A stretch of 64,000 nt of DNA from Thunnus maccoyii (taxonomy: Eukaryota; Chordata; Actinopteri; Scombriformes; Scombridae), in assembly GCF_910596095.1 (NCBI RefSeq), contig NC_056553.1, positions 3,313,791 to 3,377,790 on the forward strand. The letters are read 5' to 3'. The translations under genes were made by a program, and so were the position numbers. Below, piece after piece: positions 24,840-35,375 of the stretch. Every line of letters starts with the position of its first letter. Position 1 is the first letter of the stretch. The notes under the pieces were generated by a model. It did not search any database. It was not told the DNA's origin and saw only the letters and a program-made list of their open reading frames with translations.

Positions 24840-25100
24840 AAAAAGGTAAGGTAAAAGGTAAAGATGTCTCCTCCTTCACTGTAACGTCCATTCTCAGTGA
24901 ACTGGAGGCTTCAGGTTTCCACATCACACTTGTCTAAGTTGCATACTGGATCACGATTGGCTCCAGACTAGTTGTGATGTCACTAATCCTGCTCGTAGGC
25001 CCTCCTGTTTATCTGCACATACATCATTCTGCACAGTGAAGCTCAAATATTCAACTGAAAGAACAAGAAGAAAAACACTTTTTTTGAGTGGAGGAGGACT
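24840..25100 (+). repeat. Third copy of the 41126-42178 foldback family
   Basis: Shares with the right arm of the foldback the blocks AGATGTCTCCTCCTTCACTG, ACTGGAGGCTTCA-GTTTCCACATCACA, CATACATCATTCTGCACAGTG and GAAGAAAAACAC, in the same order and orientation. Confidence 0.7.
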
Positions 25101-25779
25101 TTAAGTTTTCACTAACATCTTCATCTTCACAACCACAGTGAGTAGATGAACTTCCTGCTGTAGCTGCAGTAGTGACAGTGTTTGCTGCAGGTCTGATGGT
25201 TCTGACTGAACTGAAGATCTAAAAAGGATTAAACAGCTTCCAGCAGCAGAATCGACTGTCTCACTTATAGATTATAGATGCAGAACATCTCCTGACAGCA
25301 AACACATACAAAAAAAAAAAACAACATACAACTAATTTAATGTCTACAGCAGGAAATATTCAAGACCTTTATATGAGAAATTTAAGACTTTTTAACATCT
25401 TTTAAGACCTTTTTTGAGGGAACTGAACAATACTTTCAAAGACTTTTCCAGACCTGCAGATATCCTGCTAATATCCTCCTGATTAAAGATAATAAAAGCT
25501 TTATATATCTTTTAAAGTTCATATAAGTGCTTTGACAAAACAATCCCAACTCAAGGTTCTCTTACAAGCTTCTTTCGGAGCTTTAGACCGTACCGTACAG
25601 TCTTCATCAGTTTTTGATTTCTTTTGGAACACAGTTTTTCCTCAAACTTGACCTATTTTGTAAGTTTTAGTCTTTTCCCAGCAGCTGTTCCCTCTGCATG
25701 GTGGATTAAACAGAAAGTGGGAAGTACATGAGCCAAAATGCACATAACGGCATCAACACGTGGTGTCAAATATTGATTA

Positions 25780-26110
25780 TTTAAAGGACAGATGACACAT
25801 TTAGTTATTATTGTTTTAAAGGTGTACTGGAGTGATTCAGCATTACTCTTTCATAAAGTTCAGAGACTCATGAGAGACAGTTTAAAAGAAGAACGGTCAA
25901 ATCTGAAACAGCAGAGGCTCAGATATCCTGACTTTTAGTCCCTTTTACTCAAAAAAACACTGGATCCTACATTTCCCATGATGCAATTCAAGCATCTTTC
26001 ATTAGATCCTGGTAAACACACGTCTTTCAAAACTCCACATCTCAAGTTTTTAATGCAAACTTTCAGTTATGAGCTGAGCTGACGCTGATGACATCACTAT
26101 GACATCATTG
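25780..26110 (+). repeat. Dispersed repeat (relative at about 57890-58175)
   Basis: Shares ordered blocks with 57890-58175, including ACACTGGATCCTACATTTCC and the later CTGATGACATCA region. The copies are diverged. Family unassigned. Confidence 0.55.
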
Positions 26111-26610
26111 GGGTTATTTCGCCAGCTGTTTTCACCAGCTGTGTCTCTTTATCTCACCATGTTCGGTAAAGAAAAGGAGGCTGTTTTCTTTAATTTTACA
26201 CCCCAGATTCTCACCTGCAGAGCTGCAGAACAGTGATCGGCTCGTGGACAACAGCACACTCATGTTTTCTGTTTGTGTTTCGTGGTGTTTCGAGGTCGTT
26301 TGAGGCCCGTTCAACATTCTCCAAACCACATTTCAAGACGACCGCTGCTGCTGCTGCTTCATTTATCCACCTGTCAATCACACATATTAAAAGTTAACAG
26401 ACGATCCAAAGCTTCTGCAGCTACAGTCTGCTCACTGAAACACAGACGAAACCCTCTCTGGACTCTACACACTGTACACGGCTGAATGTAAAGGTGGTTG
26501 TTATAATCTGATGGTAATCTGATACACAGAGTCAGATTACAGCGTTACTCTCCGACTCAGTTAAACGTCAATGCACAGTAGAAACCTTCAGTCCTTTCCT
26601 TTGTGTTTCA

Positions 26611-26690
26611 GTGTTTCCCTGTTGAGCTGCGGTGGAAGTATAGTAACAAAAAGAGGAACTTCGGCACTAAAATGACTGTAACAGCAAGAA
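26611..26690 (+). repeat. Short dispersed repeat (relative at 31158-31230)
   Basis: GTGTTTCCCTGTTGAGCTG, then a TAACAAAAAGAGG-CTT-GGC-CTAAAA pattern, is shared with 31158-31230. Confidence 0.55.
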
Positions 26691-28719
26691 AAACGTGATT
26701 CAATGTTCATTTGGGCTCCGGACTGTTGTTTTAAGACAGACTTGAAAAACTGTGAACTCGTCCTTTAATCTACCAAACACACAGAAACCCTGACAACCAT
26801 CAAGTTTGTTTTTCAGTGGTTTATAACTGAGTTTTGGTGGGATTCATGGGGATCTATCAACCCACAGAAGAGTTAAAACATTAATATACATCAGCAGTAA
26901 ACAGTTCAGAAACACTAAACACCCTGCGGACATGTAGAGTGTATTTATGAACATTAAAGGGGCTCTATAACAACATATTCATGCACCACAATTCCACATT
27001 TGATTGTATTCCTCTATCTTTCCCCTCAGCCTTTACTTTGACGTGTATGTTTATTAAATTTTAATCTAAAAAAAATCCAATAACTGTGTGATTCCTCATA
27101 TAAAGATTTGAGACGCAACGAGCCAGCGTTGACTGCTGGGAAGCTGAAGGTGGATGCATTCCTGAGGCTACGTGCTTTATACGCAACAGATGAGCGGATG
27201 GGAGTGAATCCAGACACACTCACAGAGAGAACAGGAGCGAAGCAAAACATCCTTTTCTGTTTAAGGGGAATAAAGGGTTTTTTTTTTATCGGCAGCCTGA
27301 AGCGATTCATACAAGAGACGGGAGACGGACGCTGCCTCTTCACGTTTTATCAAGAGGAGAACATGGGTTTTATGTTCTTAAGATTCCAACACAAATATTT
27401 ATTTATATAACACCGACAACTACAGTTCCCATGATGCTTTGACAGCAGCCTGGTGGCTACATGTAGGAAAACTCTAAAATCTACAGAAGTGATGCAAATG
27501 TTGATGTTTCAATGTGTTGTAATTTTTGTTTTCTCCTCCTCAGCTGAAGTGACCTTTTAATGTATGAAGATGTAATTATAAACCTGTTTTTGACTAATAA
27601 TAATGAGCTTAAAACTCATGAGGGAGAGTTAAACCTGTTATGTGTCTTTTATAATATTACTGGTAGCCTCAGAAACAAACCGTCTGCATCCTCTTCTGTT
27701 TCTTGTTATATTAGTGTTCAATGTTTACATTGGCTGTGGTTTAAAGCCATTTAACGTCTGATTCTGCAGCTGACACATATTATTATTAATTAGGGACAGA
27801 TATTGTGATGTATTTGTTTATTTCTTTCAATTAACTCAAGAATAAAAGTGGTCAAAAAGGCAAAATTATGTTATGAACCTATTATTCATCTTGCAAGTTT
27901 GTAAGGTGTCATAAGGTCATTTATTAGGATTTATGTCAGATTGTGTTTGACGACTGTAGATTTATGAAATGTCTGTAAAAGTTTTAATGTAAACTAAAGG
28001 AAAATTTCCACTATTTACCCCTTAAGGATGATGTTCAGCAACATTACTGTTGAACATCCTGATCTCACAATTACAGAAAACTAATGTCAGAAGCTCATTA
28101 TTCTCCATCATACAAGGGTTTCCACACTTTTTTTTTCTTTCTTGTGACCCTTTAAAACAATCTATTGTAAATCCTCCGTCCTGGTTGTTACTGGATGTGA
28201 GCGGTTTGACTACTGATTTCTTTTTCTCCTTCAGTAACATTTTTAGAAGCCCGGAGGACTGAAATGACTCATTAACTCACTGGAGAATCTGCAAAGATCA
28301 AAGTCTAAAAATATTCTCATGAATATTAAATCATTGTGTGGTGGAAAAGTTTGAGCTGTGATCAGATATTCAAAGTGTTAAAAGGAGAAATTTCTCATCA
28401 AACGTTAAAGAGTAAAAACTTGTTTTTAATCATTCATGATTGAGTTTATTGAGACTGTGCTTATATTGTAGGTACTGTAGTTTATATCATGTCATATCTC
28501 AAGATGAAGCATTTTTTCTATGTATTTTAGTGTTTAATACATTTTATGTTTGCAGCAAATAAAGCAGCAATAGTTTCTTCTGATTGACGCAGTTACAAAA
28601 TCAGCATCAAAGTGTCTGTAGCATCACCTAGTGGCAGTTTAGTGTACTGCGTTATATATGAAACACTTTAAGAACACAATAAGAAGAAACACAGGACAGT
28701 TTAATGTTCTTTCTCCACA

Positions 28720-28725
28720 TTTATT
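28720..28725 (-). promoter_or_regulatory. rpl22l1 polyadenylation signal
   Basis: AATAAA on the minus strand about 60 bases after the rpl22l1 stop, a short 3'UTR typical of ribosomal protein genes. Confidence 0.7.
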
Positions 28726-28783
28726 CTCCCGTCCTGCTCCAGCTGCTGACACACAGACAGCTGCGGCGCTCTGCTGCAGCAGT

Positions 28784-30611
28784 TTACTCGTCTGTCTCCG
28801 ACTCCTCGTCGTCCTGACTGATCTGGAAGTAACGCAGCTCGTACGTCTCCTTGTCAGACGCCACCACTCTCAGCCAGTCACGGAGGTTGTTCTTCTTCAG
28901 GTACTTCTTAGTCAAATACTTCAGATACCTGGCAGAGAGAGGGGGGGGGTTGTTTACTAAGTGCAATAAAATAAGTATTTCTCAGTAAAATGTACACAAT
29001 TAGCAGTATAAAGGACGACATCAGTGTGAATAAAGTTTCTTCATTCACCTTTTGGAGAACTGCTTCTCAGACGAGACGTTGATCTTGTTCTTCATGCGGC
29101 CGACCTGGACGATGTTACCGAGGTTCCCCGTCTTCCCGTTGACCTTTATCCTCTCTTTGAGGAAGGTTTCCTATTGGACAGAGCACAGTGACACACTAGG
29201 GAAGAGAGCCCTAGTAAATGTGGAGCTAGGGAAGGGAGCCCTAGTCCGTACACCAGGTTAGCTGCTCGCAAAGATCACTAGGTTAACCTTTCTGAGGTTT
29301 AGTTACGGGAAAGACTAAGTTAATTATAATTATAGATGTAAAGGAGAAATATTCTGGGGGTTTAGGTCTGAAAAAGACCAATGCCGCAAATACTTGAAAA
29401 GGTGAAGAACTGCAGTAGAGACTTACAAAGTTGGCAGAGTCCAGGATCCCGTCCTCCACAGGGTGGGTCAGGTCCAAGGTGAACTTCCATCCAGCTCCCT
29501 TCTTGGACTTCTTGCCGACTGTCGGCCTCTTCTGTTTGATCTGTCAGGTAAAAACAGCAGGAACAACATAAGAGCAGGCAAGGCAGGCGACTGCCTGGAG
29601 CCCTTAACTAAAAGGAACCCAGATAGTTAGATTTATTATAATGTTGCTATCATAACTATGAAAAACAGTGAATTATGATACTATTCTAACTCATCGTGCC
29701 CTGAAATAACTCACAAAAGGACCCAAAGCACTTTATAGATATGTAACTGTATACTTGTAATCAGAAGACAACACTGTAAACTACATTTACCTGACAGATA
29801 AATGTTACTGGTTACACTGCAGATTCAGATTTTAATCACAATAAACATAAACTATAGTGCATCATTATTGATTAAACCAACCAGCATTATATCAGAATTA
29901 AAAGCTCCAGCTTGAACACACTTTAAATAAATTTAAGTACATTGTGTTGATTAAACATCTTTCACTTTTAAGTAAAAAATTTAAATGCAGGATTTTTGCT
30001 TTTACTGTATGTTTACTGTGCGGTATTAATAAATAATAATACATTTAATTTGTACCGTACTTTTCATTCATAGTAAAACTAAGTGCTAAAATATTAACAT
30101 CTATAATATTAATAGTTTTACACAAGACTTGTTTGTAGTTTGTTTGTAGTGTTGACACTGTTGTAGCTTCTTTAATTGATGGAATTTAAGATGAATGACA
30201 TTAACTTTAAATTTAAAGCTATCAGAAGAAACGGCGAACATTAAAGTTATGCCGAACTGATAAGTGACCATTAGCTTACAAGTTAACAGACAGTATTTTA
30301 CAAGTTTAACAGTCCAGTGAGAGAAAGTCACTGATATGACATAAAACCTATCTTATCTTAATGGTCGCTGGTCAATGAATGAATGGAACACGTGAAGCTA
30401 ATGCTAACTCTGCTAACGTGAAGCTAATGCTAATTATGCTAACTTCTTAGTTTCCTTCTCGATAAAAGCCTGTTAAAGTTCATATAAACAGCTGTACAGT
30501 TAAAGCTTTAGTTTATTATAGATGTTAGTCGCCTGAATACGTGAAAAAACAGAGATATTAAGCAGAAATTAGGTAAATTCAGGAGGAGCCGCCACGACTT
30601 ACCGGCGCCAT
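28784..30611 (-). CDS. rpl22l1: Ribosomal protein eL22-like 1
   Basis: Four coding exons, 30611-30603 (only MAP, then GTAAGT), 29540-29427, 29170-29049 and 28928-28784 (TAA), encode 129 residues (human 122). Recognisable blocks are [43 protein letters not shown] and [20 protein letters not shown], with the acidic tail DDEESETDE. The [18 protein letters not shown] segment matches the L22-like-1 paralogue better than eL22 itself. The protein binds RNA, can replace eL22 in the 60S subunit, and is known in vertebrates to act with eL22 in haematopoiesis and in splicing control. The three-codon first exon is usual for this family. The gene is head-to-tail with eif5a2. Confidence 0.95.
29541..30602 (-). 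other. rpl22l1 intron 1
   Basis: GTAAGT donor; acceptor GACAG ending at 29541. Unique AT-rich sequence with a short local duplication of GTGAAGCTAATGCTAA around 30390-30440. Ribosomal-protein introns often host snoRNAs, but I could not identify box C/D or H/ACA structures by eye. Confidence 0.7.
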
Positions 30612-30670
30612 GTTACGCGAGCGGACGTGAAAGGAAGAAGCGGAGGTGACGCAGCGATTACGTAACGTGC
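30612..30670 (-). promoter_or_regulatory. rpl22l1 core promoter with probable 5'TOP start
   Basis: Upstream of the ATG on the minus strand is CTTCTTCCTTTCACG (30640-30626). It is a pyrimidine run following CG-rich text, as expected of a terminal oligopyrimidine (TOP) transcription start. It would give a 5'UTR of about 25-30 bases. Confidence 0.55.
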
Positions 30671-31157
30671 GTCTGGTGAAACGCCCTTACCATATATGGT
30701 AAACCCTAGAAATAAACATTTTCCTCATAAAAAATCTGGATACTGGCGGTGTGGCAACTATTTGCATTGCAGAACTTGTCTAAAACTATATAATATTCAT
30801 TTTAACTTTATTTTATGTGCCGCAAATACCAAATTATATTAAGATAGATTCACAATTTTTCAAATGTGTCTTAAAACATCAGTCAGGTGTCCATATGAAC
30901 AGTGAAAGAGGTTTTCCTCGCTGTAATCATTCCTCCTGTTCATACTGGATATTAAAAAAATTTTTAAAAAATCCTTCAAACGTGCTTTTAGTGTATAAAC
31001 AGTGTGTCCACATTGTTATTTAGTGTAAAAATGCATTTAAAAGTTGATGTGAAGCTTATATGAGTCTTCAGCAGTCTGAGTTAGTCATATCAAGTGGATA
31101 TCTGACACATTTACAGTCTTTTTAGCATCAAACTCCCTCTTTGTGTTTCCTCAGACA

Positions 31158-31230
31158 GTGTTTCCCTGTTGAGCTGAAGTATATTAACAAAAAGAGGGAC
31201 TTTGGCGCTAAAAAGACTGAAAGATATCTA
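31158..31230 (+). repeat. Short dispersed repeat (relative at 26611-26690)
   Basis: Begins GTGTTTCCCTGTTGAGCTG and continues AACAAAAAGAGGGACTTTGG. It is better preserved than the copy at 26611. Confidence 0.55.
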
Positions 31231-31472
31231 CTTGATTTGACTCTGAAGCTTCATATTAAGCTTCAGATAAACTTTTTAAATACATTTTTACACAAATTTC
31301 TCTTTTCCTCAGCAAAGTCTGGAAACAAAAGGGCACCAGAGTTGAAATTTTTGCCTGTTGTGACCCATTTTATCAGCTGTCTGGGTTGGATGAGCAGAGT
31401 CCAAAGGTCAACTACAGCCCAAACACACCCTGATAATAAACCTGCTGAGCCTGGTTAATCATTGAGCACCTC

Positions 31473-31498
31473 TTCACACACACACACACACACACACG
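31473..31498 (+). repeat. (CA)n microsatellite
   Basis: About 13 CA units. Confidence 0.9.
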
Positions 31499-32179
31499 CT
31501 ACCCCGGCTCTGCACTGGGCCTCAGACCAGCACTGCTGCTGCTGCTGCTCATTCAGCTGCATTTCTATGAACACACACACACACAGGGAGAGAAAATAAA
31601 ATCCCTCCTGATGAGTCAGAGAACCCAGAACTGGTCGGATGGGTACGGAGAGACAGGAGGGGGGAGAGAGAGAGAGAAAAAAAAAAAACCCAACATTCAT
31701 CCTTCTTTCCATTGTGTGCCATTCGTGGCTCAGTGTGCAGATATGCATGCAGGCACAAGTGAATGATTCATCTTCACATCGACGCTGGAGAAACTCAGGC
31801 AGGGTGTGTCTGTAATTGTAGAGTCTTTCTCTGCTGCCATGACTTCAAACCATCCACACACACAACAAAAGATGCTTCTAGTACATTAACTGCAGACGCT
31901 CTTCCTGCATCCATTTTGTGAGATGCTTTACGTTTAATGTGAACCTGCTTTCATCAAGCAGCCTTTATAGTTTAAGATCTTTTCTCTGTACATACACTAG
32001 AATCGATTGATTGATCTTTGTGAGTCATTTTTATTAAACACAAACTGTCTAAATTCTTCGGCTGCAGCTTTTCCAGTTTCTTTTTGTTTATTTTTAGGCT
32101 GTGATGAGACATTTTAAGACGTCACCTTCGACTTTTATAGACCAAAATGCACATTTGAGAGTTTAGTGGTGCAAAAAAA

Positions 32180-32640
32180 ACAACAACCCATAAGCGCTGA
32201 TCTATAGAGATGTGGACTGATGAGTCATCCTTCACTATATTCTCAACATGTGTGCGAGAGCATGTGCAGCGTACGAGATAAAAGGTGCAGGTGTGAATGT
32301 TTGACCCCTACAGTGAGGGGATCTGGTGGATCTGTTTATGCTTCGGGGGCATTTTGCTGACATGGTTTGGATCCACTTAGAGGGAAGAATCACTGCTAAT
32401 CAATACAAAGTAGTTTCTTCCAGGATGACAAGGCTCCAGTGGTCACTGAACGGTTTGATGAGTATTAAATGATGTGAATCAGATCTAAACCCAGCTGAAC
32501 ATCTATGAGAGATTTAAACTGACATCAAAACACCAGATGATGGAACATCTTTATGAAGAATAAAGAGAGTAGAGTTCAGACACTGTAGAGTATTTGTTGG
32601 TTTTTTTCTTTAATTTGTCAACCGTCTTGTTTATATGTTC
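32180..32640 (+). mobile_element. Degraded Tc1/mariner transposon, 3' half
   Basis: The segment GATGTGGACTGATGAGTCAT resembles Tc1 transposase coding text. A block around GGGGCATTTTGCTGACATGG and CCAGGATGACAAGGCTCCAG corresponds to the QDDN catalytic region. The end TTCTTTAATTTGTCAACCGTC matches the terminal repeat of the element at 42952-43509. Frames are broken throughout, so it is a dead relic. Confidence 0.75.
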
Positions 32641-33165
32641 ATGTGCTGTTTCCTACCAACAGAAATTTGAAGTGAAGAAAAGGTGGAAAAAAAAAAAAAA
32701 AGGTCACAAATGACGCAGGTAGGAGTCGCTCTGATACGTAGGACGTAGAGTTTCTTCTGTTTATCTGATAGTATATGAAGCGTTTAACACTTTAACTGAA
32801 GTAACAATCTGAAGGCAGGACTTTTGCTTTGTGTATTTATTATCAGCATTTTGAAAAAAAAAGATGAAAGTACTTTAAAAAGGTTGAAAACAATTTTTAA
32901 AAATTGCAAAGTTGGCAGCAGCACTTTTAAAACGACAGTGTAGCCTTCCTGTCCTGTTAATAATACTCCTATCTTAGTATTTATAAAGACCCTGCAGATT
33001 GAAGCTCAGAAGCTACAAAATAACTTTAAAATAATAAAAATAGGGATTTGAGAACCTTAACAAGGATTTGAGCACCTTGTCCATCAGTGTGAGTAATCAG
33101 TGGGTGATTACCAGTTTAAGAGACACAAAACCAGACAGACATAGTTTGCAGTTTTTGTCCATTTG

Positions 33166-34358
33166 TTTCAACGTTTTATTTTTGCCATCTCCAGTCAGGT
33201 GACAAAGGCCTCGAGTGAACAAAAAAAAGTTTTTGCGACTCTACCACCCTCCCCAACCCGATTGAGTCCCTCAAAAAAAAAAAAAAAATGAAACACACAC
33301 CTCACTGCAAACCGCCTCACACATTCCGGAGGCCCACACCGCTACACACTCACGCCTCTCAAAAAAAATAAAAACAACAGAAAAATAACACTCCTTTTGT
33401 ATTTGGGGGGGATGGCCGGGGCGGCGGCGTGGGGGTGGGGGGGCGAGCGAGCCCTCGAACCGCCCCGGTGGACGAGAGGTGTGAGCGCACAGGACCCTCA
33501 CGCCCCTCAAACTTCTACACAGACAAGAGACTGGCATTATGAGGGTACATCACTGAAGTTTCTGTTCTTCTTAAAGGGGAGAAGAAGAAAAAAAAAAAAA
33601 AACACTTCTCTTTTCTTGGTTTTAGAGCTTTTTTTGTTTTTTTTGACATGCTGGGGTGGACCTCAAGTGCTCTTATATGTGCTAGCCACCACCGATCCCA
33701 GCGGCTGGGAGGGAAAGAAATACGGACCTTGTCGCGCCCAAATCCACTCAGGAACCAGAGCTGAAAGGCCATGCTGGAGAAGCGGTATGGCTGCTAGAGG
33801 AGGGACGACCTAAACCAGATTTATTTATTTAGCATCTACAGGGGCAACCCTCCCTCCCACTGCCCCCCCCCTCCCTCCCTCCCTCCCCCTGCCCTTCCCT
33901 CTAAAAGGCTTTAGACCTGCTATATTTAATCTAAAGAATATAAAAAAATAATCATACAAAAGCTGAATCCCCGGTGTTATTTCAACATTCAGGAATGCGA
34001 GTGGCGAAACCAACACTTTTGAAGGCAAAAATAAGCAGGAATGAGCAACTGATCATTATTTTTTGAAGTTGTTTTTATATAAAGTAGATTTGTTACCAAA
34101 CAAAACCTCAGTGATCAGGCAGAGGACCATGCAGCGAGCTGCAGTGGAACATTCCCAACAGCAATGGAAAAGAGAAACGGAAACAAAAAAAAAAAAAAAG
34201 GGGAGAAAATAATAATAAGATCAATGATGAGAGAAAAATCACAACAGAATGATTTGAGGTTGTCTGTGAAGGCCGACGCTTTGGTGACAGAACCAATGAG
34301 AATGCAAGAGACTGGTTGTGGGTGGTGCTTGTTGCCTGGGGCAGCAAAGTCCGTCTCC
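33166..34358 (-). other. eif5a2 3'UTR
   Basis: Runs from the eif5a2 stop to a sense-strand AATAAA at 33175-33180. It is low-complexity in places, with A/T homopolymers on both strands and G-tracts in the mRNA sense at 33848-33899 and C-tracts at about 33405-33445. No coding frame here is credible. Confidence 0.6.
33175..33180 (-). promoter_or_regulatory. Candidate eif5a2 polyadenylation signal
   Basis: AATAAA in the sense of eif5a2, about 1.2 kb after the stop. The sequence upstream of it is not an obvious transposon. Confidence 0.5.
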
Positions 34359-35343
34359 CTATTTGCTGGCCAGGACCTTGGTAGCGACAGCACATTCCTC
34401 CCCCATGGCAGAAATCACGGTGACCTGCGGAGCACACACACACACACACACAACATGTCAGAGTCAGTCATCTGAAACTTTACACACATGCAGCTCAAGG
34501 TTTTTCATCCAATGAGACGACTTTCTGCTCATCATCATCATTGAACCTCAGGAGGGGGTTTATGTCGTCGCTGCAGCCAATAATCAAGTATTTGGTGCAT
34601 CATTTATCTGCTTGCAGCTCAGAATCACATTTTATAACATCTAAAACTCACAGTTGTGCATCAGGATCTGATATAATGATAAAAACACTCACCATGAATT
34701 CATCACCCGCTTCAAACTTTGACTCGATTTCCTTGCCGACGTCGTTTTCAGGAACACGCAGGTCCTCTCTGATTTCTCCGTTGTCGCTCATCAAGGACAT
34801 GTAGCCTTCATTGATGTTAACCAACTGCAGAGGTGAAGACAACATTTATAAAAGGACTGAAACACCAGAACACTGTTGATCTTATTCTCTTACAACTAAA
34901 AAGGATTTTGAGGTTGTGCAACAACTATTCTGTTTGTGTTTATTTGCTCTGGAAGCTGTCGAGCTTCTTCTCCCAGTTTGATTGTGTTTCATTCAAACAC
35001 AACCCTGAATCAGGTTAAAATAAGCAGGAAACGCTGTTTACATGGCGGGTTGAGTTCATGTGGACACAACCAAGCAGTCACAGCTGTTCAGGATTGACTG
35101 GATGATGCTTCTTTAGTCTGTTGCTGATCGATTTCATGCTTTTTCTTGCGTCTATTTGTTTTCTCTTGCAAAGAAAATCCAATAAAAACTGAAAACAAGC
35201 CCCTACAGGACGACTATGTTTTGTTTTCTATTCTACCTCTTGTGGTAAGAAACAAACAGAAAACAATCTGATGTCCGTGGGGAGTTTGTCTCTTTGTTTT
35301 CTGTTGTTCAGCTGTTACATGACAGTGTGCGGTGGCTTAGTGT

Positions 35344-35375
<32 letters not shown>

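Larger units (their letters stand above)
22429..28700. other. slc7a14-rpl22l1 intergenic region
   Basis: No coding region. The slc7a14 promoter and upstream exon must lie somewhere in the right-hand part but could not be placed. Contents seen: a TIR element at 23261-23743, a (GAA)n tract at 24209-24249, a TG-rich tract near 24530-24566, a foldback-family copy at 24840-25100, and two diverged dispersed repeats at about 25780-26110 and 26611-26690. Confidence 0.6.
30671..33165. other. rpl22l1-eif5a2 intergenic region
   Basis: No genes seen. Holds a short dispersed repeat (31158-31230), a (CA)n tract at 31473-31498, an A-rich G/A tract near 31660-31690, and a Tc1-like transposon relic at about 32180-32640. 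Confidence 0.6.

Noticed and set aside
33397-33813. 138-codon + frame with Trp/Gly-rich start
   Set aside because: Antisense to the eif5a2 3'UTR and driven by G-runs and A-runs.
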